From the NCBI RefSeq assembly GCF_017744445.1, contig NZ_JAGIBH010000023.1:1-35249 (forward strand): a stretch of DNA of 35,249 nucleotides, given 5' to 3'. The notes under the pieces were generated by a model. It worked only from the letters and a program-made list of their open reading frames with translations, was not told where the DNA came from and did no database searches. The first letter of the stretch is position 1. Every line of letters begins with the position of its first letter. Shown here one piece after another: positions 15,097 through 22,914 of this stretch. The DNA is from Caulobacter sp. (GTDB lineage Bacteria > Pseudomonadota > Alphaproteobacteria > Caulobacterales > Caulobacteraceae). A program made the translations under genes and the position numbers.

Positions 15097-15900
15097 ATGC
15101 GTAAGCCGCTTCTCAGTCTCATCGCGGTGCTGGGCCTCGCCGCCTGCGCCACGCAACCGATGCTGGGCCCGCCGCCTCCGCCGCCTCCGGGCCCCGTCGC
15201 CGCCGCCATCCCGCCGAACATCGCCGCCGCCCTGAGCGATCCGTCGCGTCCGGCCGCCGACATGATCCGCGATAACGATCGCCGACCGGGCGACGTACTG
15301 GCCTTCGCTGGCGTGCGTCAGGGCGCCAAGGTCGCCGACCTGATTCCCGGCGGCGGCTACTTCACCCGCATTCTCTCCAAGGCCGTCGGTCCGCGCGGCG
15401 TCGTCTACGCCTATGTGCCGGACGAACTGACCAAGCTGGCCAAGCGCGAGCCGGCGGTGACCGCCATCGCCCGCGATCCGGAATATTCCAACGTGAAGGT
15501 GGTCCTGAACACGCTGCCCAACTTCTCGACCCCCGAGAAGCTGGACCTGGTGTTCACGGCGCTGAACTATCACGACATGCACGACAAGTTCATGGGTCCG
15601 GCCGACCTGTCGGTCGTGAACCGCCAGGTCTTCCGCTCGCTGAAGCCCGGCGGCGTCTACATGGTCATCGACCACTCGGCCGAAGCCGGCTCGGGCCTGC
15701 GCCACACCGAGGACCTGCACCGCATCGACTCCGCCGTCGTCCGCGCCGAGGTTACGGCTGCCGGCTTCATCTTCGAGGGCGAAAGCAAGGTGCTGCGTCG
15801 CCCCGCCGACGACCGCAAGACCAACGTCTACGACGCCGGGATCCGGGGAAAGACGGACCAGTTCGTCTACAAGTTCCGCAAGCCGTCGACGGCGCGCTGA
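15097..15900 (+). CDS. Predicted lipoprotein with class I methyltransferase-like domain (COG4798-like)
   Basis: The 267-residue protein starts MRKPLLSLIAVLGLAACAT, a lipoprotein signal with lipobox LAAC (Cys17). A proline run (residues 25-31) follows, then a Rossmann methyltransferase-like domain from about 55. The motif-I position reads ADLIPGGGYFTRIL (80-93), and LDLVFTALNYHDMHD and LKPGGVYMVIDH resemble motifs II-III of SAM-dependent enzymes. The start is supported by GGAAGG at 15084-15089. Export to the periplasm would separate it from cytoplasmic SAM, so catalytic methylation is doubtful. It follows the hydrolase gene by 58 bases. Confidence 0.78.
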   Translation: MRKPLLSLIAVLGLAACATQPMLGPPPPPPPGPVAAAIPPNIAAALSDPSRPAADMIRDNDRRPGDVLAFAGVRQGAKVADLIPGGGYFTRILSKAVGPRGVVYAYVPDELTKLAKREPAVTAIARDPEYSNVKVVLNTLPNFSTPEKLDLVFTALNYHDMHDKFMGPADLSVVNRQVFRSLKPGGVYMVIDHSAEAGSGLRHTEDLHRIDSAVVRAEVTAAGFIFEGESKVLRRPADDRKTNVYDAGIRGKTDQFVYKFRKPSTAR

Positions 15901-16010
15901 CAACTATAGTTGTCATCCCGGCCGTAGCGTAGCGGAGAGCCGGGACCGCCACAGGCTCAGAGCTTCCGGCGATCCCGGCTCGGCGTGCTTCGCACTTGGC
16001 CGGGATGACA
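15901..16010. repeat. Nested inverted intergenic repeat, copy C (variant type)
   Basis: Outer arms TGTCATCCCGGCC (15911-15923) and GGCCGGGATGACA (15998-16010) are perfect 13-bp complements. Inner arms 15938-15950 and 15968-15980 pair with one mismatch (AGCCGGGACCGCC with GGCGATCCCGGCT). A perfect palindrome, CAACTATAGTTG (15901-15912), lies at the left edge directly after the methyltransferase-like gene's stop. The core differs from copies A, B and D. The remaining bases to mmsB (16011-16066) show only a GGAG ribosome-binding sequence (16055-16058) before the start. Confidence 0.75.
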
Positions 16011-16066
16011 GCTTTCAACGAAACCGCGCCCATGAGGCGCGGTTCGCATTTGCAGGGAGCTCCACA

Positions 16067-16963
16067 ATGACGCGCATCGCCTTCATCGGCCTGGGCAACA
16101 TGGGCGGCGGCATGGCCGCCAACCAGGCCAAGGCCCAGCACCGTGTCCGCGCCTTCGACCTGTCGGCCGCGGCGGTCGAGCGGGCCGTGGCGGCGGGCTG
16201 CCACGCGGCGGCCTCGGTGGCCGAGGCGGTGGCGGACGCCGAGGTGGTGATCACCATGCTGCCGGCCGGCCCGCACGTGCGTTCGGTCTATGCCGAGCAG
16301 GTGCTAGCCCATGCGTCCAAGTCGGCCCTGCTGATCGACTGCTCGACCATCGACGTCGAGAGCGCTCGCGCCGTGGCCAAGCAGGCGGCGGAGGCGGGGT
16401 TCCGCTTCGCCGACGCGCCGGTGTCGGGCGGGATCATGGCCGCCGAGGCCGGGACCCTGGCCTTCATGGTCGGCTGCGACACCGCCGACTTCCCGGCCAT
16501 CGAGGCGGCGCTGGCGCCGATGTCGCGGGTCACGATCCACGCCGGCGACCACGGGGCAGGGCAGGCGGCCAAGATCTGCAACAACATGCTGCTGGGCGTC
16601 TCGATGCTGGGGACGTGCGAAGCCTTCGCCCTGGCCGAGAAGCTGGGGCTGGCGGCCGACCGCTTCTTCGAGATCGCCAGCAAGTCGTCGGGCCAGTGCT
16701 GGTCGGTCACCAGCTATTGCCCGGTGCCGGACGTCGGTCCGCAGACCCCGGCCGACCGCCACTACGAGGGCGGTTTCGCTACAGCCATGATGCTGAAGGA
16801 TCTGAAGCTGGCCCAGGATGCGGCGGCCAAGGCCGGGGCTTCCACGCCGATGGGCGCGCAGGCCGAGGCTCTTTATGCCCTGTTCGACGGCAACGGCTTT
16901 GGGGGAAAGGACTTCTCGGCCGTGATCCAAATGCTGCGCGGCAGGCTGGCGGACTTGAACTGA
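16067..16963 (+). CDS. mmsB: 3-hydroxyisobutyrate dehydrogenase
   Basis: The 298-residue enzyme oxidises 3-hydroxyisobutyrate to methylmalonate semialdehyde with NAD+. The N-terminal Rossmann motif is FIGLGNMGGGMAAN (6-19). The substrate signature DAPVSGG follows (116-122), and the catalytic lysine is Lys169 in GAGQAAKICNNMLLG, with Asn172/173 close by. The C-terminal helical domain contains GGFATAMMLKDLKLAQDAA, typical of this branch of the beta-hydroxyacid dehydrogenases. Its neighbours (isobutyryl-CoA dehydrogenase and hydrolase) make valine degradation the natural pathway. The following enzyme, methylmalonate semialdehyde dehydrogenase, is not in this window. Confidence 0.93.
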   Translation: MTRIAFIGLGNMGGGMAANQAKAQHRVRAFDLSAAAVERAVAAGCHAAASVAEAVADAEVVITMLPAGPHVRSVYAEQVLAHASKSALLIDCSTIDVESARAVAKQAAEAGFRFADAPVSGGIMAAEAGTLAFMVGCDTADFPAIEAALAPMSRVTIHAGDHGAGQAAKICNNMLLGVSMLGTCEAFALAEKLGLAADRFFEIASKSSGQCWSVTSYCPVPDVGPQTPADRHYEGGFATAMMLKDLKLAQDAAAKAGASTPMGAQAEALYALFDGNGFGGKDFSAVIQMLRGRLADLN

Positions 16964-17140
16964 ATCGACCAAAACGCTGCGTTCGTCGCAGAGCTATCGG
17001 TTTCGTCTATGCGTCCAATCGCGCAATTCTATTTGCTAGGTAAACGCCCTTAGATGGACACTAACGATGCTTGGTGCGAAAAGCCGAGCCTGGAATTAAG
17101 GGGACCGTCGGACGATCGCCCGGCGGTTTGAAAGATCGAC

Positions 17141-18367
17141 ATGGACTACAAAGCCGCGTTCCGCAGCGCCGTCGACCAGATCCGCGAAGAAGGCCGTTAC
17201 CGCGTCTTCGCCGACCTGAAGCGTCAGCGTGGGCAGTTCCCGCGGGCCACCTGGACCCGCCAGGACGGCTCGGAGCGCGAAGTCGTGGTCTGGTGCAGCA
17301 ACGACTATCTGGGCCAAGGCCAGAACCCGATCGTGCTGGACGCCATGAAGGCGGCCGTCGACGAACACGGCTCAGGCTCGGGCGGCACCCGCAACATCTC
17401 GGGCACGAACCACGATCACGTCCTGCTGGAGCAGGAACTGGCGGATCTGCACGGCAAGGAAGCCGGCCTGCTGTTCACCTCGGGCTATGTCTCGAACGAA
17501 GCGACCCTGTCGGTGGTGCAGAAGATCCTGCCCGGCCTGATCATCTTCTCGGACGAGCTGAACCACGCCTCGATGATCGCCGGCATCCGCAACGGCGGCG
17601 GTCCGCGCAAGGTGTTCCGTCACAACGACCTGGCGCACCTCGAGGAACTGCTGGCCGCGGCTCCGGCCGACGCGCCCAAGATGGTGGCGTTCGAGAGCGT
17701 CTATTCGATGGACGGCGACATCGCCGACATCCGCGCCACGGCCGCCCTGGCCAAGAAGTACGGCGCCATGACCTATCTGGACGAGGTCCACGCGGTCGGC
17801 ATGTACGGCCCGCGCGGCGGCGGCGTCGCCGAGCGCGAAGGCCTGATGGGCGAGATCGACATCATCGAGGGCACGCTGGGCAAGGCGTTCGGCGTTATGG
17901 GCGGCTACATCACCGGCGACGCCGTGGTGATCGACGCCATCCGCCTGATGGCCTCGGGCTTCATCTTCACCACCTCGCTGCCGCCCGCCCTGGTGGCCGG
18001 CGCCCTGGCCAGCGTCCGCTGGCTGAAGCAGCACCCGGAAGTGCGCGAGATCCATCAGGAGCGCGCCGCGACCCTGAAGGCCATGTTCAAGGCCGCTGGC
18101 CTGCCGGTGATGGATAATGAAAGCCACATCGTCCCGGTGCTGGTCGGCGACCCCGTCCACACCAAGATGATCAGCGACATGCTGCTGGCCGATCACGGCG
18201 TCTATGTGCAGCCGATCAACTATCCGACCGTGCCGCGCGGCACCGAGCGCCTGCGCTTCACGCCCACGCCGTTCCACTCCGACGACATGATGCGCAAGCT
18301 GGTCTCGGCCATGGAAAAGCTGTGGGCCCACTGCAACGTCGCCCGAATGGGCGGCCACGCGGCCTAA
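17141..18367 (+). CDS. hemA: 5-aminolevulinate synthase
   Basis: The 408-residue PLP enzyme condenses glycine and succinyl-CoA to 5-aminolevulinate, the first step of heme synthesis by the C4 route used in alphaproteobacteria. Visible landmarks are VWCSNDYLGQGQNP (50-63), GSGSGGTRNISGT (77-89), Asp214 in YLDEVHAVG for the pyridine nitrogen, and the PLP lysine Lys248 in IEGTLGKAFGVMGGY. The length is normal. The 177-base upstream gap contains a small dyad (CTGCG at 16977-16981 with CGCAG at 16987-16991) and a GAATC site (16962-16966), but no FnrL-type TTGAT-N4-ATCAA box was seen. It converges on mucR. Confidence 0.97.
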   Translation: MDYKAAFRSAVDQIREEGRYRVFADLKRQRGQFPRATWTRQDGSEREVVVWCSNDYLGQGQNPIVLDAMKAAVDEHGSGSGGTRNISGTNHDHVLLEQELADLHGKEAGLLFTSGYVSNEATLSVVQKILPGLIIFSDELNHASMIAGIRNGGGPRKVFRHNDLAHLEELLAAAPADAPKMVAFESVYSMDGDIADIRATAALAKKYGAMTYLDEVHAVGMYGPRGGGVAEREGLMGEIDIIEGTLGKAFGVMGGYITGDAVVIDAIRLMASGFIFTTSLPPALVAGALASVRWLKQHPEVREIHQERAATLKAMFKAAGLPVMDNESHIVPVLVGDPVHTKMISDMLLADHGVYVQPINYPTVPRGTERLRFTPTPFHSDDMMRKLVSAMEKLWAHCNVARMGGHAA

Positions 18368-18416
18368 AGGAACAGACGCACCTTCTACTTCGACCGAACC
18401 ACACATCGTCGAAACG

Positions 18417-18443
18417 AAAAACGCCGCCGGAGTCCGGCGGCGT
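18417..18443 (-). terminator. Terminator of mucR between convergent hemA and mucR
   Basis: A perfect 10-bp stem, ACGCCGCCGG (18421-18430) with CCGGCGGCGT (18434-18443), has a 3-base loop. Five A on the plus strand precede it (18417-18421), giving a T-run for transcripts of the minus-strand mucR gene. For hemA it lacks a downstream T-run, although it could still act weakly. Confidence 0.8.
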
Positions 18444-18466
18444 TCGCATGTCTCGAGCTCAGCGCA

Positions 18467-18910
18467 TCAGCTGCCGCGCCGCACGCCCTTGCCCAGGCCG
18501 ATCTTCTTGGCGAAGTCCGAGCGACGGGCCGCGTAGGCCGGGGCCACCATCGGATAGTCGGGCGGCAGGCCCCACTTGCGACGATATTCCTCGGGGCTCA
18601 TGTCGTAATGCGAGCGCAGGTAGCGCTTCAGCATCTTCAGCTTCTTCCCGTCCTCCAGGCAGACGATGTAGTCGTGCTGCACCGAGCGGCCCACCGGCAC
18701 CGCCGGCTTAGCCTTCTCGACCGGCCGCGGCGCCTCGCCGCCGTTGCTCAGCGAGGTCAGGGCCTCGTGAACCGTGCGGATGAGGTCGGGAATGGCCGTC
18801 TGGGACACTGTGTTCTGGCCGACATAGGCCGCTACGATCTCGGCGCTGAGCCCCAGGATGTCGACGTCGTTGTCGTTCGCCGTGTCCGTGCCGCCGCCCT
18901 GAGACGCCAT
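18467..18910 (-). CDS. MucR/Ros family transcriptional regulator
   Basis: The 147-residue protein has the MucR layout: an N-terminal oligomerisation part with a LSAEIVAAYVGQNTV segment, then the DNA-binding domain with CLEDGKKLKMLKRYLRSHYDMSPEEYRRKWGLPPDYPM and the tail VAPAYAARRSDFAKKIGLGK. In Ros-type zinc fingers the ligands are C-x2-C/D-x9-H-x3/4-H. Here Cys, Asp and the last His are present, but the first His is Tyr (KRYL instead of KRHL). In Caulobacter, MucR proteins act with SciP on cell-cycle genes; in rhizobia they control surface polysaccharides. The ATG at 18910 is the family start. It is divergent from glyA. Confidence 0.92.
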   Translation of the reverse strand: MASQGGGTDTANDNDVDILGLSAEIVAAYVGQNTVSQTAIPDLIRTVHEALTSLSNGGEAPRPVEKAKPAVPVGRSVQHDYIVCLEDGKKLKMLKRYLRSHYDMSPEEYRRKWGLPPDYPMVAPAYAARRSDFAKKIGLGKGVRRGS

Positions 18911-18929
18911 GAGAAACCCCACTACTGTT

Positions 18930-18980
18930 GTTGCAGATGTTCTGTCGCGGGCGGTCAGCGCCGCCCTACGCGACTGCAAC
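18930..18980. promoter_or_regulatory. Long imperfect dyad in the mucR-glyA divergent promoter region
   Basis: GTTGCA (18930-18935) pairs with TGCAAC (18975-18980), GTCGCG (18944-18949) with CGCGAC (18969-18974), and GGCGG (18950-18954) with CCGCC (18961-18965). Together these form a 51-base interrupted stem. It lies 20 bases upstream of mucR and 95 bases upstream of glyA. It could be an operator pair or a leader hairpin. Confidence 0.4.
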
Positions 18981-19074
18981 GCACAGCTTTGCATGTGGTT
19001 CCGAGATTGATCGCCGCGCCTTACCCGTTAAAGAGGGCGCCTCTGCTGACTCCCCCAAACGCCTGGAGAGCGTC

Positions 19075-20361
19075 ATGACCCAATCCAACACCAGCGCCTT
19101 TTTTGGCGCGGACCTCGCCACCGCGGACCGTGATATCTTCGACCGCATCGGTCGCGAGCTGGACCGTCAGCAGAACCAGATCGAACTGATCGCCTCGGAA
19201 AACATCGTCTCGAAGGCGGTGCTGGAGGCCCAGGGCTCTATCCTGACCAACAAGTACGCCGAGGGTTATCCCGGCAAGCGCTACTACGGCGGCTGTGAGT
19301 TCGTCGACGAGATCGAGACGATCGCCATCGAGCGCGCCAAGAAGCTGTTCGGCGCGGCCTTCGCCAACGTTCAGCCGCACTCGGGCTCGCAGGCCAATCA
19401 GTCGGTGTTCATGTCGCTGCTGCAGCCGGGCGACACGTTCCTGGGCATGGACCTGGCCGCCGGCGGCCACCTGACCCATGGCTCGCCGGCCAACCAGTCG
19501 GGCAAGTGGTTCAAGCCGATCAGCTACACCGTCCGCCAGCAGGACCAGCTGATCGATTATGACGGCGTGGCCGAGATCGCCCAGCGCGAGAAGCCCAAGC
19601 TGATCATCGCCGGCGGCAGCGCCTACAGCCGCGAGATCGACTTCGCCAAGTTCCGCGAGATCGCCGACTCGATCGGCGCCTATCTGATGGTCGACATGGC
19701 CCACTTCGCTGGTTTGGTGGCCGGTGGCGTGTTCCCCAGCCCGATCCCGCACGCCCACGTCGTCACCACCACGACCCACAAGACCCTGCGCGGTCCGCGC
19801 GGCGGCATGGTGCTGACCAACGACGAGGCGATCATCAAGAAGGTCAACTCGGCCGTCTTCCCGGGCCTGCAAGGCGGTCCGCTGGAGCACGTCATCGCCG
19901 CCAAGGCCGTGGCCTTCGGTGAAGCGCTGCAGCCGTCGTTCCAGGAATACGCCAAGCAGATCATCGCCAACGCCAAGGCGCTGTCGGAAGCCCTGCTGAA
20001 GTCGGGCGTCAACATCGTCTCGGGCGGCACCGACAGCCACCTGATGCTGGTCGACCTGCGTCCCAAGGGCGTGACGGGCCGCGACGCCGAGCACAGCCTC
20101 GAGCGCGCCCACATGACCTGCAACAAGAACGGCGTGCCGTTCGACACCGCGCCGTTCACGATCACCTCGGGCATCCGCCTGGGCACGCCGGCCGGCACCA
20201 CGCGCGGCTTCAAGGAAGCCGAGTTCACCCGCGTGGGCGAGCTGATCGGCGAAGTGGTCAACGGGCTTGCGGCAAATGGTCCGGAAGGCAATGCCGAGGT
20301 CGAGGCCAAGGTGCGCGAAGAAGTGCTGGCCTTGACGGCCCGCTTCCCGATCTACAACTAA
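19075..20361 (+). CDS. glyA: Serine hydroxymethyltransferase
   Basis: The 428-residue PLP enzyme interconverts serine and glycine with tetrahydrofolate, the main source of one-carbon units. Visible signatures are IELIASENIVSKAVLEAQGS (36-55), NKYAEGYPGKRYYGGCE, the cofactor region VDMAHFAGLVAGG, and the PLP lysine Lys236 in TTTTHKTLRGPRGG. The ATG at 19075 has a GGAG site (19065-19068) and gives the standard N-terminus; the open frame continues upstream into the divergent promoter region. nrdR follows after 32 bases. No glycine riboswitch was recognised upstream. Confidence 0.97.
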   Translation: MTQSNTSAFFGADLATADRDIFDRIGRELDRQQNQIELIASENIVSKAVLEAQGSILTNKYAEGYPGKRYYGGCEFVDEIETIAIERAKKLFGAAFANVQPHSGSQANQSVFMSLLQPGDTFLGMDLAAGGHLTHGSPANQSGKWFKPISYTVRQQDQLIDYDGVAEIAQREKPKLIIAGGSAYSREIDFAKFREIADSIGAYLMVDMAHFAGLVAGGVFPSPIPHAHVVTTTTHKTLRGPRGGMVLTNDEAIIKKVNSAVFPGLQGGPLEHVIAAKAVAFGEALQPSFQEYAKQIIANAKALSEALLKSGVNIVSGGTDSHLMLVDLRPKGVTGRDAEHSLERAHMTCNKNGVPFDTAPFTITSGIRLGTPAGTTRGFKEAEFTRVGELIGEVVNGLAANGPEGNAEVEAKVREEVLALTARFPIYN

Positions 20362-20393
20362 TTGGCCTTCAGGCTCGCGGGAGGGGCCACATC

Positions 20394-20867
20394 ATGCGTT
20401 GCCCCTTCTGCGGCCATGCCGAAAGCCAGGTCAAGGACAGCCGTCCGTCGGAAGACGGCGCGGCCATCCGCCGTCGCCGCATGTGCCCCGAGTGCGGTGG
20501 TCGCTTCACCACCTTCGAACGGGTCCAGCTGCGCGAGCTGATCATCCTGAAGCGCTCGGGCCGCCGTTCGCCGTTCGACCGCGACAAATTGGTCCGCTCG
20601 ATCGCCCTGGCGACCCAGAAGCGTCCGGTCGAGGCCGAGCGCATCGAACGGATGATCAACGGCATCGTCCGGCAGCTGGAAAGCATGGGCGAAACCGAGC
20701 TTCCGTCGTCGGCGGTGGGCGAAATGGTCATGAAGGCGCTGAAATCGCTCGATGACGTGGCCTATGTCCGCTACGCCTCGGTCTACCGGGATTTCAAGGA
20801 GACGAGCGACTTCGCCAAGTTCCTGACCGAAGAAGGTCTGAGCGACGTCGCCGAAGACGAGCTATAG
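20394..20867 (+). CDS. nrdR: Transcriptional repressor NrdR
   Basis: The 157-residue protein has the NrdR zinc ribbon with Cys3, Cys6, Cys31 and Cys34 (MRCPFCG and RRMCPECGGRFTTFE). An ATP-cone domain follows (about 49-139) with VKRSGRRSPFDRDKL-like and VAYVRYASVYRDF segments. NrdR binds ATP/dATP and represses ribonucleotide reductase genes at paired NrdR boxes. Length and domains are standard. Location directly downstream of glyA is a common arrangement in alphaproteobacteria, followed here by ribH, nusB and thiL. ribD and ribE genes, often present between nrdR and ribH in related genomes, are absent. Confidence 0.96.
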   Translation: MRCPFCGHAESQVKDSRPSEDGAAIRRRRMCPECGGRFTTFERVQLRELIILKRSGRRSPFDRDKLVRSIALATQKRPVEAERIERMINGIVRQLESMGETELPSSAVGEMVMKALKSLDDVAYVRYASVYRDFKETSDFAKFLTEEGLSDVAEDEL

Positions 20868-20931
20868 TTCGTTAATCCCTGATGTGTGCTTTTGGTCGCG
20901 CGGTTAGCGTGGCCGTGGAGATTCGAGCTAG

Positions 20932-21396
20932 ATGGTTGAAGACAACATCCGCCTGTTGATCGTGGAGGGCCGAAGCCATTCGGGGATCTCCGACGAGCTG
21001 CTGCGCGGAGCCGCCCAGGCCATCGAGGCCCAGGGCGCCGAGTATGACGTGATCACGGTCTCCAGCGCGCTGCAGCTTCCGACCGCCATCGCCCTGGCCG
21101 AAGAAGCCGGCCACAAGCCCGTCGGCGTGCGCTACGACGGCTATGTCGCCCTGGGCGTGGTCATTCGCGGCGAGACCTATCATTTCGAGCTGGTGGCTCA
21201 CGAGACCGCTCGCGGCCTGCAGGACCTGGGCGTGGGCAAGCGCCTGCCGATTGGGTTCGGCGTACTGGCCGTCGACGACGAGGCCCAGGCCTGGACCCGC
21301 GCGCGGGTCAGCGAAGGCGACCGGGGCGGCGCGGCCGCCAAGGCGTGCCTCGAAACCATCGCTCTGAAGCGTCAACTGCTAGGACAAGCCCGATGA
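20932..21396 (+). CDS. ribH: 6,7-dimethyl-8-ribityllumazine synthase family protein, divergent paralogue (RibH2-like)
   Basis: The 154-residue protein has the lumazine synthase fold and length, with the conserved VALGVVIRGETYHFELVAHE segment holding the catalytic-type His, and FGVLAVDD. Several residues that shape the substrate site differ from the classical enzyme. The position of the FN pair after GR reads SH (VEGRSHSGIS), and the GAFE(I/L)P loop reads SALQLP. The enzyme family joins 5-amino-6-ribitylamino-uracil with 3,4-dihydroxybutanone phosphate in riboflavin synthesis. It is probably a second ribH of the kind known in some alphaproteobacteria. It precedes nusB with a 4-base ATGA overlap. 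A GATTC methylation-type site (20920-20924) lies just upstream of the start. Confidence 0.82.
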   Translation: MVEDNIRLLIVEGRSHSGISDELLRGAAQAIEAQGAEYDVITVSSALQLPTAIALAEEAGHKPVGVRYDGYVALGVVIRGETYHFELVAHETARGLQDLGVGKRLPIGFGVLAVDDEAQAWTRARVSEGDRGGAAAKACLETIALKRQLLGQAR

Positions 21397-21842
21397 GCGG
21401 CGCTCGCATCCAACCGCGCTCGGTGGCGCGCCTCGCCGCCGTCCAGGCCTTGTACCAGATGGAAGTCTCGGGCGCCGGCGTCGACGCCGTGGTCCGCGAG
21501 TTCGGCGAGCACCGCTTCGACCGCGACGTCGAGGGCGAGCGCCTGGCCGCCGCCGACGAGAAGTTCTTCGCCGAGCTGGCCAAGGGCGTGGTGAGCAACC
21601 AGGCCAAGGTCGACCAGGGCATCGTCAAGCGTCTGGCCTCGGGCTGGCGGCTGGAGCGCCTGGACGCCACGGCCCGCGCCGTCCTGCGCGCCGGAGCCTT
21701 CGAATTGATGTTCCGGCCGGACGTTCCGACCGAAGTCGTCATCAATGAATACGTAGAGATCGCGAAATCCTTTTTCGAAGGACCCGAGTCAGGCTTCATC
21801 AATGGCGCCCTCGACGCGATCGCACGTGATGCACGAGACTGA
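21393..21842 (+). CDS. nusB: Transcription antitermination factor NusB
   Basis: The 149-residue all-helical protein contains SVARLAAVQALYQMEV at the N-terminus, LAKGVVSNQAKVDQGI in the middle and the C-terminal signature RLDATARAVLRAGAFELMFRPDVPTEVVINEYVEIAKSF with GPESGFINGALDAIAR, all typical of NusB. With NusE (S10) it binds boxA of rRNA leaders and supports antitermination. The ATG at 21393 overlaps the ribH stop (ATGA), and its end overlaps thiL. The ribH-nusB-thiL order is widespread. No anomaly is seen. Confidence 0.95.
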   Translation: MSGARIQPRSVARLAAVQALYQMEVSGAGVDAVVREFGEHRFDRDVEGERLAAADEKFFAELAKGVVSNQAKVDQGIVKRLASGWRLERLDATARAVLRAGAFELMFRPDVPTEVVINEYVEIAKSFFEGPESGFINGALDAIARDARD

Positions 21843-22860
21843 CGAAGACGACTGGTTCGCCGAAGACGACGCCCCGCCCACGGCGGTGGCGCCGGCGACG
21901 GAATTCGACCATATCGAGCGCCTGCTTCGCCCGCTGACGCGCGGCGATCCGGTGGCGCTGGACCTGCTGGACGACGCGGCCGTGCTGCCCTCGCGTCCGG
22001 GCTATGACCTGGTGATCACCAAGGACGCCATGGTCGCCGGCGTGCACTTCCTGGCCGACGAGGCCCTGGACGTCGTGGCGCGCAAGCTGCTGCGCACCAA
22101 TCTCTCGGATCTGGCCGCCAAGGCCGCCGAGCCCTACGGCTACTTCCTGGCCGTCGGCTGGCCCTCGGGCTCGGACGTCGCCTCGCGCGAGACCTTCGCC
22201 CGGGGCCTGGCCGAGGATGGCGCGGCTTTCGACATTTCGCTGCTGGGCGGCGACACCGTCACCACCTCGGGTCCATTGGTGGTCTCCGCCACGCTTCTGG
22301 GCTGGGCGCCGCAAGGCGGGGCCATCCTGCGTCGCGGCGCCAAGCCTGGCGACCGCCTGATGGTCTCCGGCACGATCGGCGACGGCTGGCTGGGCCTCCT
22401 GGCCCAGTGGGGCGAGGTCATGGACGCCGACGGCGCCATGCTGCGCCGCTATCGCCAGCCCGAGCCGCGCGTGACCCTGCGTGACGCCATGCGCGTCCAC
22501 GCCAAGGCCGCCGCCGACGTCTCCGACGGTCTGCTGGCCGACAGCGCCCACATCGCCAAGGCCAGCGGCTGCCGTGTCCGGGTCGACCTGGAGCGCCTGC
22601 CGCTGTCGCCCGGCGGCCAGGCTTGGCTGGACCAGCAGCCCGAGCAGGTCGAGGGCCGCATCTCGCTGGCTTCCGGCGGCGATGACTACGAGATCATCTG
22701 CGCCGTCGACCCCAATGAGGCCTGGAACTTCCGCATCGCGGCGGCCGCCGCCGGCGTGAAGGTCAGCGAGATCGGCGAGTTCGTGGAAGGCGAGGGGGTC
22801 AGCGCCTACTACAAGGGCCGTGATGTCACGCCGTCCCGCCTGGGCTGGCTGCACGGCTAA
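21829..22860 (+). CDS. thiL: Thiamine-monophosphate kinase
   Basis: The 343-residue protein phosphorylates thiamine monophosphate to the active cofactor thiamine diphosphate. It shows DDAAVL near the N-terminus, the VITKDAMVAGVHFL segment, KLLRTNLSDLAAKAA, LLGGDTV, ADVSDGLLADSAHIAKAS and the terminal SGGDDYEI motif, all characteristic of ThiL in the PurM/AIR synthase fold. The start is uncertain: an ATG at 21829 overlaps nusB by 14 bases, and one at 21802 overlaps it by 41. Both give an acidic N-terminal extension of roughly 25-35 residues before the family core EFDHIERLLRPL. Neither has a clear ribosome-binding site, so translational coupling to nusB is likely. Confidence 0.92.
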   Translation: MHETDEDDWFAEDDAPPTAVAPATEFDHIERLLRPLTRGDPVALDLLDDAAVLPSRPGYDLVITKDAMVAGVHFLADEALDVVARKLLRTNLSDLAAKAAEPYGYFLAVGWPSGSDVASRETFARGLAEDGAAFDISLLGGDTVTTSGPLVVSATLLGWAPQGGAILRRGAKPGDRLMVSGTIGDGWLGLLAQWGEVMDADGAMLRRYRQPEPRVTLRDAMRVHAKAAADVSDGLLADSAHIAKASGCRVRVDLERLPLSPGGQAWLDQQPEQVEGRISLASGGDDYEIICAVDPNEAWNFRIAAAAAGVKVSEIGEFVEGEGVSAYYKGRDVTPSRLGWLHG

Positions 22861-22914
22861 ACGCGAGAACGCGGTTAGGTTAATCTCAAGGCCTGTCGGT
22901 TATGGGAAGGACCC

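Noticed and set aside
18911..19074. Glycine riboswitch upstream of glyA
   Set aside because: The conserved glycine-aptamer core sequences are not present.
20868..20931. FMN riboswitch before ribH
   Set aside because: The gap is only 64 bases, too short for the aptamer, and lacks its motifs.
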